Positions 47,056 to 57,735 of a stretch of 64,000 bases of DNA are shown here, piece by piece (within the stretch, counting starts at the first letter, position 1; the number at the start of each line of letters is the position of its first letter). This DNA comes from Tetranychus cinnabarinus (Eukaryota; Arthropoda; Arachnida; Trombidiformes; Tetranychidae): the NCBI GenBank assembly GCA_022266195.1, contig WHVY01000003.1, positions 3,658,001 through 3,722,000 on the forward strand. The letters run 5' to 3'. A program made the translations under genes and the position numbers. A model generated the notes under the pieces. The model made no database searches. It was not told the DNA's origin and saw only the letters and a program-made list of their open reading frames with translations.

Positions 47056-49357
47056 TTACTTGGACCGTTTCTTTTTTCGACAGTAACAATATTTCTGAAT
47101 GACTCTTTCTTTAATGCACAATGATTGACCGTAATAGGCATCGAGTCTCGAAACATCTCCTTCAAGAATCCAATCATCAATACCTGAGCTGTTTAAATTT
47201 GTTGTATTTTTTAAGTAAAGTAGCGCTTGAAAAAGTCCATTCGAAGGATTAGCAGATAGAGTAACTTCAACACGATCCCTTGGATTGGGTTCTCCAGCTA
47301 ATCGAACAATCTGTGAATTCAAAATAATTATTAAAATTTAATAAATTAAAGTATTTTTCTAAGGTTACTCACTTTGACACTAGTAATATTTTTGAGAGAA
47401 AGCTCATGGCAGATATTTTTGAACTTTGATAAAGCTTGATTGAGTCGCGTAATTAACGCAGATGATACTATTTGAGCCAATTGTGAACCAACAGGGAAAT
47501 TGTGTCTTTTTAAACATAAACAGTACTCAGTGGGAATCAAAGCGTCTTTACAGGTTCTATCCAAAGGAACTTCTTCTCGCCAAACAGAGTAAGCGGTCCG
47601 TTTAGATGGATGAAACATTGGATCATAGTTGCCTAAAAGAAAGTAAAAACGCAATGGTTGTTATTATGCAGATATTAATTATCATGAGCACTTATTCAGA
47701 GATGATTTAATTATCTTGATGAGAAGTATGATTACCTGAAACAATGTCTTTCAACATTTCTCTAACATCTAACCAAGTAGTTAACCTTTTCTCGTTCATC
47801 TTCAAATAATAAGACACATGTTGATGCTCATGTAATAATTGAGGAGGAATGTGAATATTAAAAAGAGGCATTCGAGTTTCGATTTGTCCATATTCTGTCC
47901 TAAATAAAGGTCCAAAACGGTTACCGTGATCTCCCATGATTACAAAGACAGTGTTTTCAAGTAAATGGCGGTAAGAATTGATGAAATCAGCAATATATTG
48001 ATCAATGAGTTGAGCATTATTGAAGTCATTATGGGTAACTTGAATGTTAAAAGACCATAGAAAGAATGGTTGCTTCGTTTTGGCGACTTTGTTCAGAAAT
48101 TGTTTGATTTGTTTCAACCAATAAATTATTTTGGGCTTTTGTTTGTAACAGAATCTATGAAACTCGTTCGATTGATCATTTTTAATGGACAACCAATAAG
48201 GTCTCGGGTACCAATCGGTTGGAGCTTTTTTGAATCCTAAACCCATGTGATTGAATAATGCGTATTTCGGAGCATCTTCAATATAGCCAGTTGCATAGTA
48301 TTGTCTTTTGAAATCATCCCAAATGAATTGAACAGCATCATAAGGACCTTTACCAACTTCAAATTCAAACGGCCATTCTCCATAATAGGGTCGATATCCT
48401 GAATATTATAAGAATTGAGTTAGAAAAAGACTGAGAAAATGTATACGGATGATCAATGTGCAGAAGAAACAAGTCAAAGATAAATAGTTATTAATACATG
48501 GACAAACAAAAGATCCTGTTGAAACTAATGGAATATGAAAAGTTAAAAATCAATTTACCTGATAAAAGTGGCATCATATTCGGGAAAGAATTATCAGCCA
48601 TTTTGTTTAATCCTCGAAGAATGAAATTATTGGACAACTTTGATAATGCTTCTTTCGTTTTAACCATGAATCGATTAAAATTGAGTAAAGACATTGATTC
48701 TATGACAAGAATCATCACTGATTGCTTATTTACATCTGGTGTTGGATAATCAGCAATAGTCAAATGATCTTTGTTATTGGAAGATGTGACATTGAAATGA
48801 GCAGGAACTCGACTTGGCCACGAATGGATGTTACTATAAACTAATGAACCCGAAAGATTGCATTCGATGTTAACAAACTCTGCTCCAATTTTTTCCAAAT
48901 CTAATTTATAGCCAATTATTGGTTTCTTTTCCAAATATTGAATTCTATCATCATCAATACCGTGACGATCAAATGGTTGATACATGCACTTGAATGCTTT
49001 CTCATATCCACGAATCTGGATTATCCGTACAATTGGATCAAAATCGTTCATATAAGATAAAGATTGTCCTTGGTAAAGATTGTAAAGGAAATTGAAAATT
49101 CCATCGTCTGATTTTCCACACGTTATCGTTCGGCCTAATTTCTTGATGAAACCTTTAATCATTGGATCATGAGGATCCATATGAAGTGGAAGATTACACA
49201 TCGTGGAGTTGGACTCGTGCCAGTCATCACGATTTTTGTATACATTTTCATGGTCGATTTCGGTAGATTTTCTGATAAACTGTAACTCACAAATTAGGTA
49301 AAACAACAAGAAACAAAATAGAACAAATATTATGCATTTCATGGACTTTAATCTCAT
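47056..49357 (-). CDS. DUF229 family sulfatase-like protein
   Basis: Four minus-strand exons: 48559-49357 (ATG at 49357), 47736-48398, 47373-47632 and 47056-47310. Acceptors ATATTCAG, TTTTAG and TTCACAG and donors GTAAAT, GTAATC and GTGAGT are in phase, giving 658 residues. A signal anchor occupies about 6-25. The core is an alkaline-phosphatase-fold domain: VMILVIESMSLLNFNRFM at its start with the nucleophile-type Ser/Thr loop, GYRPYYGEWPF and YALFNHMG in the middle, VFVIMGDHGNRFG with the metal-binding DHG, and MPLFNIHIPPQL. This is the DUF229 family of arthropods and nematodes, usually Golgi or extracellular and of unknown substrate. The tail ends in a basic Lys/Arg cluster. Confidence 0.88.
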
Positions 49358-49734
49358 CGTACAGAACCTTGTTTATCGGAAGTAATAACATGAAAATAAG
49401 AAATATGAAACACTTTGAAAATGAATTAACTATTAGATATCAATCAGATAATGATTTTTTTTGTAGAAAGGGAAAGCAATACTTGAACATATTCATCTGA
49501 TACAATTTATATTTATTCAGCCGAATGTTGTGATCTAGTCAATGATTATTTATTTACCAGGTTGGTTCTGGAAATGATATACAATATATATGTATATGTT
49601 ATAAAAGAAATGTTAAATGAAGTGAATGGTCATTCGAAAGTATGATCTTTGGTCAGTAAGTAACGGTCAGTTGATTCTACAGAATCATACATAGTTAAAG
49701 TGGAAATGAAAATAGGCGATACTGATTAGAAGTC

Positions 49735-50138
49735 GTTTTTGTGAGCGTCCGAAAATTTATAGTGAAAAAATCGACAAAAGTGATTTTGACCTCCGTTGCT
49801 GAGTAGACCTACTCTTCTTTGAATGAATTTTCCAAAAATTAAGATAGATTGAGGTCCATAGAGATCAGATCAGGTACTTAGGATAGATTCGCAAGTATTG
49901 AGAATCTGAGGTTAGAAATTTTGTGACGCTTCGCTAGAAATTTTGATGAAAAAGTTTTTGGTCGATTTTTGCACCCTTTAAAAACTGTAAAAATGTAATA
50001 ATTTTGTGAATATTTATCCGATTTAGATTTTTTTGTTTATACTGATTAATTAAGGCTAAATAACGTTTTAGCCAAAAAAGATCACAATCAAATCTTTTTT
50101 TCATAGCGAACCGCAACATTTATTTGACACCCTAATAA
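49735..50138 (+). repeat. Dispersed repeat, copy 2 (partner at 5615-6030)
   Basis: Aligned to copy 1 through CGAAAATTTATAG, GACAAAAGTGATTTTGA, GAGTAGA, TCAGGTACTTAGG, CTGATTAATTAAGGC and CATAGCGAACCGCAA; the order is kept, but there are indels and about a quarter of positions look changed. It lies between the DUF229 and bursicon genes. Confidence 0.65.
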
Positions 50139-50530
50139 CATGAGAAACACGGAGGTAATAACTGTTGAGTAGAAAGGACATTACGTTTCTACTGTAAACT
50201 CAATTCGTTGTCATGTAAAATGATTAATATGATGCGAGGAAAATTATCTTAAGCATAAACGAAAATCAAATCTATTGGTTTTGGGTATAAAGTAAAGTAA
50301 AGTTTATAAAGTTAGCAAGTCAACTTTTAGTTCCAGCCTCGTACCTTTGCATAATTGTCGAGGTAATAGCTTAATGATTAAAAAAATTTACATAGGCTAA
50401 TATTTATTTTGACTGATTCATAAAAATTGACATTTGCCGTGTTTTGAGAGCTGTCGATGGTTCAAGGAAATGCAAAACACCGATAAGACGATAAATAACT
50501 TGTCGATAAGCCATGCTAAATTTTACTTTG

Positions 50531-50602
50531 TGAAAATAAAGTTAGATCGGGATAATTTATCATCTTTTTGTGATATCCAAGTAAATCAATGAATAATTGT
50601 GA
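50531..50602 (+). repeat. Short dispersed repeat fragment, copy 2
   Basis: Nearly identical to 42222-42292 over about 71 bp, with abrupt ends. The sequence that follows here (to about 51.0 kb) is not present at copy 1, so copy 1 may be a truncated version. Confidence 0.75.
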
Positions 50603-51074
50603 ATGGGGTGAAGGGTGAAAGACTGGGAAACAGTCATCAGATGGGAAACTCTTTGGGGTGCAATGTTTATAGTTGAGTACATTGTTCATCAAAAAATCCT
50701 TTGATAATATGAGATCCAATCTTGTGGTGTCTTCGGGTTATACGTTGTACTTATTCCTTAAATCGTTTTTAAGATCAAAAGTCATTGCTACATTTTTTAG
50801 GGTGAGACATTTCATGTGTGAACAATTTTTGTATTTTTCCTCCAGATATTTGCTACTTGTCCTGTTAATCTCAGTATTTTATCAGTCTGGATTTGTTTTT
50901 TTGTCTGGACACATCGTTCGCCAGATGCTGTCATTTGTACATACAGATGAAATTAGTTTTTGTTTGCATGACAAAAGATGGTTAAAAGACTTTCAATGTT
51001 AAAAAATGAGTAACAAATTGATTGGAAATGCTCAGTTACAGTGTAAGAATGACTGAGTTCAAAATGCTAAACGA

Positions 51075-52458
51075 TCAAGGTGAGCATTTAAGACAGTTAC
51101 AACTTTCAGGTTCCTCCATTTCAATCTCCATGGACCCTTTTTCACCAGTCATTTTTTTCCCGTCTGGATCAAAACAGTGATTTAATCGAATTGAACGAGT
51201 TTTCATTCTAGATTCTCGGCAACAATTACATTTCTGGAGGAACAAAAATAAAAATGGTTTTAAATACATGGATACGCTGATTAATGATAAATTTATTATA
51301 ACCTTAAGAAAACCACTTGAATGGACAACGCTTGGTTGCAATGATGAGACACAAGTTCCTTCACATTTGTTGGCCAAGAAATCACCTTCACAAGATCTAA
51401 TAACATTACCAGCCACGTCGAGCTCCTCTTTGATTACATGAATAGATCCAGGTAAAATGGCACAATTTTCATGAGCAACATCAATCGGCTCCAAGCAGAA
51501 ACTAGAGTTAAACAAAGGGGTATGTAAAGCAAAATCTCACTTCTGTTAAACTTTTTCAAATAGTGATTTTCTGACAGAGCTTGTTGAAAAACTAGGTTTA
51601 ACTTAAAAATGGGCATTGTGAGTATTGTGGTTAGGCCACAATTAAGGTCGAAACTTAAACCTTTTTCGAGTCATATCTTAGCAACCAAACATGATAGACG
51701 GCTGAAACTAAAGATATGTCATTTTCTGATATGCAAACATTCATATACAAAAATATACAAAAGTTGAAGGCTGAAAAATGATGCTGTCTTTATATTGGAT
51801 TTCGTCTAGTCCACATGAAGTGTTGGAAACAAACATCTCAAGATTACTTATTCTTTATTCGACAGTGCAAAGTCTTGATCTTTTGCTATATTGAAGAACT
51901 AATAATTCTGTGTGATTTTATGCTTGTTTTATTTAGATCTGTTGTTCCTAAGCGTTATTAATGCGTTCCGTTTATTTCAGACCGTTTATCGATATTTATG
52001 GAACCAGTGCGTAAACGGCTCTCATCTTGCGTAGGGCTATTGACCAAATCAAAAGATACATTTTGAGACATTGAAAAAGATTGTAGAGTTTGATCTGTCG
52101 ATTTAAAAACCAAAAAAGCGGAAAGTGATCTACCTGAATAACTTGACAACAAAATGAGTGAGAGTCTGGAACTTTTGTATATGAATGTTTGCATATCAGA
52201 AAATGACATATCTTTAGTTTCGGCCGTCTATCATGTTTGGTTGCTAAGATATGACTCGAAAAAGGTTTAAGTTTCGACCTTAATTGTGGCCTAATCACAA
52301 TACTCACAATGCCCATTTTCAAGTTAAACCTAGTTTTTCAACAAGCTCTGTCAGAAAATCACTATTTGAAAAAGTTTAACAGAAGTGAGATTTTGCTTTA
52401 CATACCCCTTTGTCAAAGAAATTAAAGAAAAAATAAAGATTCCAAGAGCTGATTTCAT
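51075..52458 (-). CDS. pburs: Bursicon beta (partner of bursicon, pburs)
   Basis: Three minus-strand exons: 52406-52458 (ATG at 52458), 51303-51501 and 51075-51233 (TGA at 51075-51077), giving 136 residues. Exon 1 encodes the signal peptide MKSALGIFIFSLISLTKG; its donor GTATGT and the acceptor CTCTAG give phase 2. The mature region is a cystine-knot hormone: AHENCAILPGSIHVIKEELD, NKCEGTCVSSLQPSV, the diagnostic CNCCRES, NHCFDPDGKKMTGEK and a C-terminal CNCLKC. It has 12 cysteines, one more than the usual 11, because of an extra Cys near the mature N-terminus. With bursicon alpha it forms the heterodimer that activates the receptor LGR2 in cuticle hardening. Intron 1 (51502-52405) is almost entirely an inverted repeat (separate entry). 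Confidence 0.95.
51512..52413. repeat. Giant inverted repeat spanning bursicon-beta intron 1
   Basis: Left arm 51512-51754 and right arm 52171-52413 are reverse complements over about 243 bp with roughly three mismatches that I could find, about 99% identity. The outer ends read ACAAAGGGGTATGTAAAGC. On the right arm that sequence is the last 8 bases of exon 1 plus the splice donor (minus strand). On the left arm it ends only 10 bp from the intron acceptor. The loop between the arms is about 416 bp. Confidence 0.9.
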
Positions 52459-53998
52459 TTTATCAACTATAATGAGCTTCTTGACCACAATTGAAATAGA
52501 TTCAAAGGTGTTTCATCTAAAATAAATACTAAACAGAATTACATCATGTTTCGACATTGATCTTGAATTTTGGATTCATGAACATTTATTTTGTTTGGTC
52601 AGAGAACTACTTTTATTGAAATCACAGCGGGATCGGTTAGAGAGTCACATTAGATAAAGAATTACAAGATATTTCCATTATATTGACTGTTTAAATGAAT
52701 GTCCAGAAAGAGCTGTGTTCAAGATTAGACCAATTTAGACATTTACATGACTAAATAAATGTATCACTTTCCTGCAAATTAAAATCACTGTATTTACATC
52801 ATTTTGTATTATTTACAAAAATATCTTATGATCACAAAATAACCAGTTGATTTTGATTCAAAAAACCCAATTTTCACTTTCAAAAGTACAGTAAAGTACC
52901 AGATAGTGTCAGTACCAGATAATGTCACTAAATTAATCAATGGCCCCTCAAACCCTTTGTTTACATTTTTTATCAAGAAATTTTTTGTTAAAATAATCAA
53001 GATTTTAATAGAAAATTGAATAACTTGGCAAATTTCAACTTAATTAGTGCTTCTGAGCTTTGTGATGTTAATTTTAAAGCATTTCTGACAATTAATTTAA
53101 ATCCTGTAGTTATTTTGATTAATTTAACATATTTTGCTCATTGAATAGACCTTGCTGTGTAAATAAGCTATTTCACAGGAGTGACACTATCTGGTACTTT
53201 ACTGTATTTCAAACCTTTTTTAACAGTTAACATCAGCTCACCACCAATAGTTTATGAGAGGATCGACTGTCCAAGTAATTCTTAATACATTGAGAACAAT
53301 TCTTATAAAATTTTGAATATTAATCATGATAAATAACTGGACAATTAACAAATTAATTTTTTCTACTTACAATTAAGCTCTAAATTCAAAATCGGCCACT
53401 TAATAAGATGGCTTGGGAGTCATAGCTACTAGCTATAAGCTGATCATGTGTTTACAAACATTGTCTTCTTGAATGCACTTTGTTTTGATACCGACAAGTC
53501 TTTTGAGCTTCACTGTTCTTTAATTTTTATATTTATCAAATCATTGTCAAGCTCATTGTTGGATTAATTTTCGTTAATTCGTCCATTAAATTTTCGAATC
53601 TGTTGCTGTTTAATTTCACCCATTTATTTACCAATTTTGCTATCTTTTTGGATCATCGTTGAATGAGCTGATTGAAATCACCTTTGGTTAGTACACGTAA
53701 ATTACCTTTTTTATGCAAACTGAATCTTTAAATTTATACTGAAATACTGAATAATCATAACTACAGCAGTTTATCAGTATCGTTTAGTCAAAGAATTAAT
53801 ATTTCATTATCATATTTGTGTTTACTTATCTGCTTTTCTTTCTTTAACAGCTGACTTTAACTTGGCTTTCGTGAAATAATATTAAGAAGATATGAATCCA
53901 ATTGTAAACTAAATAATTCCTGGACTCATCTTATAATTTGTCTGAGGATCAACCAGGTGCCTGGTAATACCAGATAATTTATTTACATCACATAAATC
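52459..53998. other. Divergent 5' regions of bursicon beta and FAM210
   Basis: Apart from a MITE (52886-53207) no feature is firm. An acceptor-like TTCTTTAACAG at about 53840-53850 hints at a 5' intron for the FAM210 gene. Confidence 0.45.
52886..53207. mobile_element. Mariner/pogo-type MITE with 23-bp TIRs and TA target site
   Basis: Perfect terminal inverted repeats read CAGTAAAGTACCAGATAGTG and TCA (52889-52911) and their reverse complement (53182-53204), each directly flanked by TA. The element is about 316 bp without the flanking TA. It has no ORF. CAGT termini with TA duplication are typical of Tc1/mariner and pogo elements. Just inside the left TIR the sequence AGTACCAGATAATGTCA repeats part of the TIR. 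Confidence 0.8.
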
Positions 53999-54745
53999 AT
54001 GATAAGGACTGGTATCAAATCTTTTGTCGACTCATTTTCTTATCCAATATTGAATAATTATTCAAAGATTTTGAAGTTGAATGTTTCACCTCATGTTAAC
54101 CTGTTGAGACCTATTGCTGGCATATCACATTTTCGTTGCACCAATTCAAAGCAGTCATGGTCAGCTACTGAGATAAATCACTTAAGTGGCTCATCTCTGA
54201 AATTAAATTTCGTCTACGGTCCGGAGATAGTCCCATGTAGAGAGATACAAACTACTACAACTGGAAAAACAAGTCCCTTATTACATGTTAACCTTTTAAC
54301 CACAAGAATGAATGAAAATACGATGAATTCCTTTCATGACCGCCGCTGTTTTAGTAATGATGTTAAGCCTGAAGAGAATATCGATACTGAAAAGTTAGAC
54401 CGAAAGGATAAGAAAGGTCGATTTAAAGCATTGATACGTGATTATGGTGTAACCGCAGTAGTCTTCCATGTAACCATTTCATTGGCATCTCTCGGAGTCT
54501 GTTGGCTGTTGGTAAACAGTTCATTACCTATGGAAGATATATTTGTTTGGCTCGGAATACATCAAAAGCTTGGAAGTTTAACCGAAGCAGCGTCAACGTC
54601 AACTAATTTTGTCGTCGCCTATGCACTCCATAAAAGTTTTGCTTTGGTCAGATTATCCATTACAGCCGCTTGTGTTCCTATACTCGTTAGGTTTTTAAGA
54701 TCAAAAGGTATCATTAAACCCGTTGCTAATGTGATTAAAAAGTAA
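53999..54745 (+). CDS. FAM210A/B family mitochondrial protein (DUF1279)
   Basis: A single-exon ORF of 248 residues from the ATG at 53999. The first 130 or so residues are low in acidic residues and Ser/Thr/Asn-rich, fitting a mitochondrial targeting region. The DUF1279 domain (about 138-248) begins with RFKALIRDYGVTAVVFHVTI, has the membrane segment SLASLGVCWLLV, and closes with FVVAYALHKSFALVRLSITA and the RFLRSKGIIKP end shared with FAM210 proteins. These inner-membrane proteins affect mitochondrial translation and respiration. A versus B cannot be resolved here. Confidence 0.88.
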   Translation: MIRTGIKSFVDSFSYPILNNYSKILKLNVSPHVNLLRPIAGISHFRCTNSKQSWSATEINHLSGSSLKLNFVYGPEIVPCREIQTTTTGKTSPLLHVNLLTTRMNENTMNSFHDRRCFSNDVKPEENIDTEKLDRKDKKGRFKALIRDYGVTAVVFHVTISLASLGVCWLLVNSSLPMEDIFVWLGIHQKLGSLTEAASTSTNFVVAYALHKSFALVRLSITAACVPILVRFLRSKGIIKPVANVIKK

Positions 54746-55334
54746 ATAACAAATTTGGTGATAATCTATTGGTATTGGGCAAACTCTCCGATTGTAATTT
54801 AGATGGGAAATTTCAGTCAATCATAGTTTTCACGTGTAAAATTTCTTATAAGTTAATCTGTTTCAAAATTTTAATAAAAGATGATGGAGGAAAAAATACC
54901 TTGCCAGTATTCAAGATTGAGGTATTTTTTAAATTAATCACATAATATTTGCGTAAAATCACGCGCGTGTGGCTTAACAGCCTATTTATTTGATTTTTTT
55001 TATCAGTTTTGCTGGTTTGTCTTTTACTCCATACCTATTTCATGGTTGGATCCGGTTAATTTCAGTGTTTTTATTTCAATGATTGATATTTTTAAAAAGA
55101 TAGTCTTGATTGGACAATGATTTAAAAGTCTTGTTAGTTATTTGTTACGCCTTGTGTTCTTATAACTACCGTAAGATGGAGTATAATATTCATTTTATTC
55201 AATGTACCAAAAAGTACTCATTGAACTTGTTGTGAATACTTTGTACTCCAAACAGTCTTGTGTTATGAAAATATAAGTTTGTGGAATTGAAATATTAATC
55301 AATTTAAATTTAGTTTCTCTATAACTCCAACATC
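54746..55334. other. Intergenic region between FAM210 and ECH1
   Basis: 589 bp with FAM210 3' sequence (AATAAAAG near 54873) and the ECH1 promoter. No other gene was seen. Confidence 0.45.
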
Positions 55335-56321
55335 ATGATGAATATTGCTCGTATCAGCAGACTGACTTCTTCAACTCTAAGTAAGTAATTTTTGTCATGT
55401 TTTTATTTTTACCTAACATTTTTTTGTTTTCTTCTAGATCTCACTTTTAACTCTATCCGATCTTACTCGTCGGCAGAAGAAAGATTATCTTGTTATAATA
55501 TCAATGAGGCAGTTAAAGTTTCTGAGTCTGGTGAACGCATTTTACATGTTGAAATCAATAGACCCAAAACCCGAAATGCCATCAACACGGATGTTTTCAA
55601 TGGTTTGACTCATGTATTCGGAAAGCTTAACGATGATAGACACTACCGTGTAGCTATTTTATCATCTGTTGGTGATTTTTTCTGTTCTGGTATCGATTTG
55701 AAAACCTTTCAAAGTTTTGTGCCAACCCACACTGAAGATGTTGGTCGTAAAGCTCTGGCATTGAGATCTGTTATCAATATGTTACAAGAATCTTTCAAAA
55801 AAGTATCGGTTTGTCAGAAACCAGTCATATCCGTAGTCTCTGGTGGTTGTATTGGAGCTGGTTTAGAATTGATATCTTTAGCAGATATTCGTTATGTCAC
55901 CAAGGATAGTTATTTTACCATTAGAGAAGTCGAATTAGGACTGGCTGCTGACTTGGGTGCTCTTCAATTCTTACCTTTGATCATGTCTAATCAAAGTGTT
56001 TTAAGAGAATTGACTTATACAGGACGTAAAATATCTGCTGATGAAGCTTTAAACCTTAATCTGGTTGGCAAAGTAGTATCTGATAAGGATGAGGCAATCT
56101 CATCAGCAATCGAATTAGCAACGACTATTGCTTCAAAAAGTCCTATCGTAGTTCAAGGCGCTAAAGTTGGTCTTGATTATTCAAGAGATCATGGAGTTTG
56201 GGAAGGACTACAATTCATGGTTCATTGGAATATGGCTATGTTACAATCAGAAGATTTAATCAAATCAGCCATGGCTCTTATGTCAAAATCACCTGAACCA
56301 CCCAAGTTTGATGACCTGTAA
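55335..56321 (+). CDS. ECH1: ECH1-like delta(3,5)-delta(2,4)-dienoyl-CoA isomerase
   Basis: Exons 55335-55380 and 55438-56321 (donor A|GTAAGT, acceptor TTCTAG, phase 1) encode 309 residues. The N-terminus (MMNIARISRLTSSTLN and SIRSYSS) fits a mitochondrial presequence. The crotonase fold follows: HVEINRPKTRNAIN, FCSGIDLKTF (oxyanion hole), KPVISVVSGGCIGAGLELIS, then REVELGLAADLGALQFLP. Counting against rat ECH1, Glu196 and Asp204 are kept (Glu179 and Asp187 here), but Asp176 is Glu159. The C-terminus ends KFDDL, so the peroxisomal SKL signal of mammalian ECH1 is absent. The enzyme handles dienoyl-CoA intermediates in breakdown of odd-position unsaturated fatty acids. The family fit is close along the whole length. 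Confidence 0.92.
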
Positions 56322-57093
56322 ATTTTTTGTTTCATTTTATATCAAATACAAATATGGTTTTTTAGTTTAGGAAAAATTATACGGAAATTTATTGTTAACT
56401 ATGTTATTCCTACTTATTACACTATTCCATGAAGATTATACATAATCTTCGAAGAAAATATACAATCATTTCATTTGTTATTTTAATTGATGTGTCATTT
56501 GTACCTGTTGATACAATAAGCTCATTTGTTGTCTGAAATGCCAAATTTTATAACAACTATTTATATACTATACCAACATTTACTTAATTTATTTAATAAA
56601 CATCTAAAGCTTTCGATATGATATAAACTGTGACAATTGACTTCATTTTTTTCAGACAGGCAAAGTTCATTTCACTCTTGAAACTTGTTTGAGTAGTTGC
56701 GAGGATTGCTAATTCAGCATTTTAAGAGGAGTTTTATGGCGCTAAATTCAGATCAACTTGAAACTTTGAAGTCATAATATTCTTAAAAATCTCGATTCAT
56801 TTAAATATTTTAAACGACCAATATTAAAGTGTATTATAAATCATTATTCAAACAAATTGAATCAAATATGAAATTGTTTAACCGTAATTTAAATAAGACC
56901 CCTCAACCAACGTTTCCTTATCCGCCAGGCATGGTTTTCACGGTTTTGTTGTATAGAAAGATTTGTGTTTAGAAGAGGTGTTTCTATCAACCATCCTTTG
57001 TTTTGATTATTTAACAATCAGTTTCATTTAACTAAATTGTTGCTCATTTTTTTCGTCTGAAGTTAAATTTAACCATTTACAAATTTTTACAAT
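56322..57093. other. Intergenic region between ECH1 and NACA
   Basis: AT-rich sequence with an AATAAA at about 56596 (ECH1 poly(A) candidate) and the NACA promoter. No gene was seen. Confidence 0.45.
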
Positions 57094-57735
57094 ATGTTAG
57101 AAAAAGAAACTAAGGAAAAAGATTCAACAACTGATTCAGAATCAGAAGATTCAGTTCCAGAGTTGGAAGATGCTCCAGAGGAAGGAGGTGAAGCCAAAAC
57201 CGGCACTGTTTCGGGTCTCGGTGATGATGCCGCTAGTAAGAGTAAACAATCCCGAAGTGAAAAGAAAGCACGAAAGGTGATGTCAAAGTTGGGTTTGAAA
57301 CAAATTACCGGTGTTAGTCGTGTTGCAATTCGCAAAAGTAAGAATATCCTGTTCGTAATAAACAAGCCTGATGTATATAAAAGTCCTGCCTCTGACACCT
57401 ATATCGTTTTTGGTGAAGCCAAAATTGAAGATCTTAGTCAAAAGGCCCAAATGGCGGCAGCCGAAAAATTCAAGACTCCTGATGCATCATCTATCCTCAG
57501 TGGAGCTGGAGCTTTGGGCGAAGCTGGTGCTGGCCTTGGAACAACAGGACAAGGAACAGGAGCCAGTGCTACTATAGACGACGTAGAAGATGAAGAAGTT
57601 GATGAAACTGGAATCGCCGAAAAGGACATTGAATTAGTTATGAGTCAAGCCAATGTCAACAAGAGTAAAGCAATTAAGGCTTTGCGTGAAAATAACAATG
57701 ATATTGTCAATGCTATTATGGACCTAACCATGTGA
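57094..57735 (+). CDS. NACA: Nascent polypeptide-associated complex alpha subunit
   Basis: A single-exon ORF of 213 residues from the ATG at 57094. An acidic N-terminus (1-55) leads into the NAC domain (about 58-120) with KARKVMSKLGLKQITGVSRV, RKSKNILFVINKPDVYKSP and TYIVFGEAKIEDLSQ. A Gly/Ala linker precedes the C-terminal UBA domain (about 174-213): IELVMSQANVNKSKAIKALR followed by ENNNDIVNAIMDLTM, matching the canonical end. With beta-NAC it binds nascent chains at the ribosome exit tunnel and guards against wrong targeting to the endoplasmic reticulum. Length is normal. Confidence 0.97.
   Translation: MLEKETKEKDSTTDSESEDSVPELEDAPEEGGEAKTGTVSGLGDDAASKSKQSRSEKKARKVMSKLGLKQITGVSRVAIRKSKNILFVINKPDVYKSPASDTYIVFGEAKIEDLSQKAQMAAAEKFKTPDASSILSGAGALGEAGAGLGTTGQGTGASATIDDVEDEEVDETGIAEKDIELVMSQANVNKSKAIKALRENNNDIVNAIMDLTM

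Larger units (their letters stand above)
49358..51074. other. Repeat-bearing region between the DUF229 gene and bursicon beta
   Basis: It holds the second copy of the 5.6-kb repeat (49735-50138) and the 71-bp repeat (50531-50602) followed by a stretch to about 51000 that is open for 109 codons on the plus strand (50673-51002). That frame starts with a non-ATG codon and its Phe/Leu/Ser-rich translation matches no family I know. It is probably transposon-derived or random. Confidence 0.45.

Noticed and set aside
50673..51002. 109-codon plus-strand ORF near the bursicon gene
   Set aside because: No ATG at its start, no match to a known transposase or host family, and it sits beside a repeat fragment.
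51958..52322. Two overlapping minus-strand ORFs that look protein-like
   Set aside because: They lie in the bursicon-beta intron and read mostly through the arm of the inverted repeat; the same peptide pieces appear from the other arm, so the openness is a by-product of the repeat.
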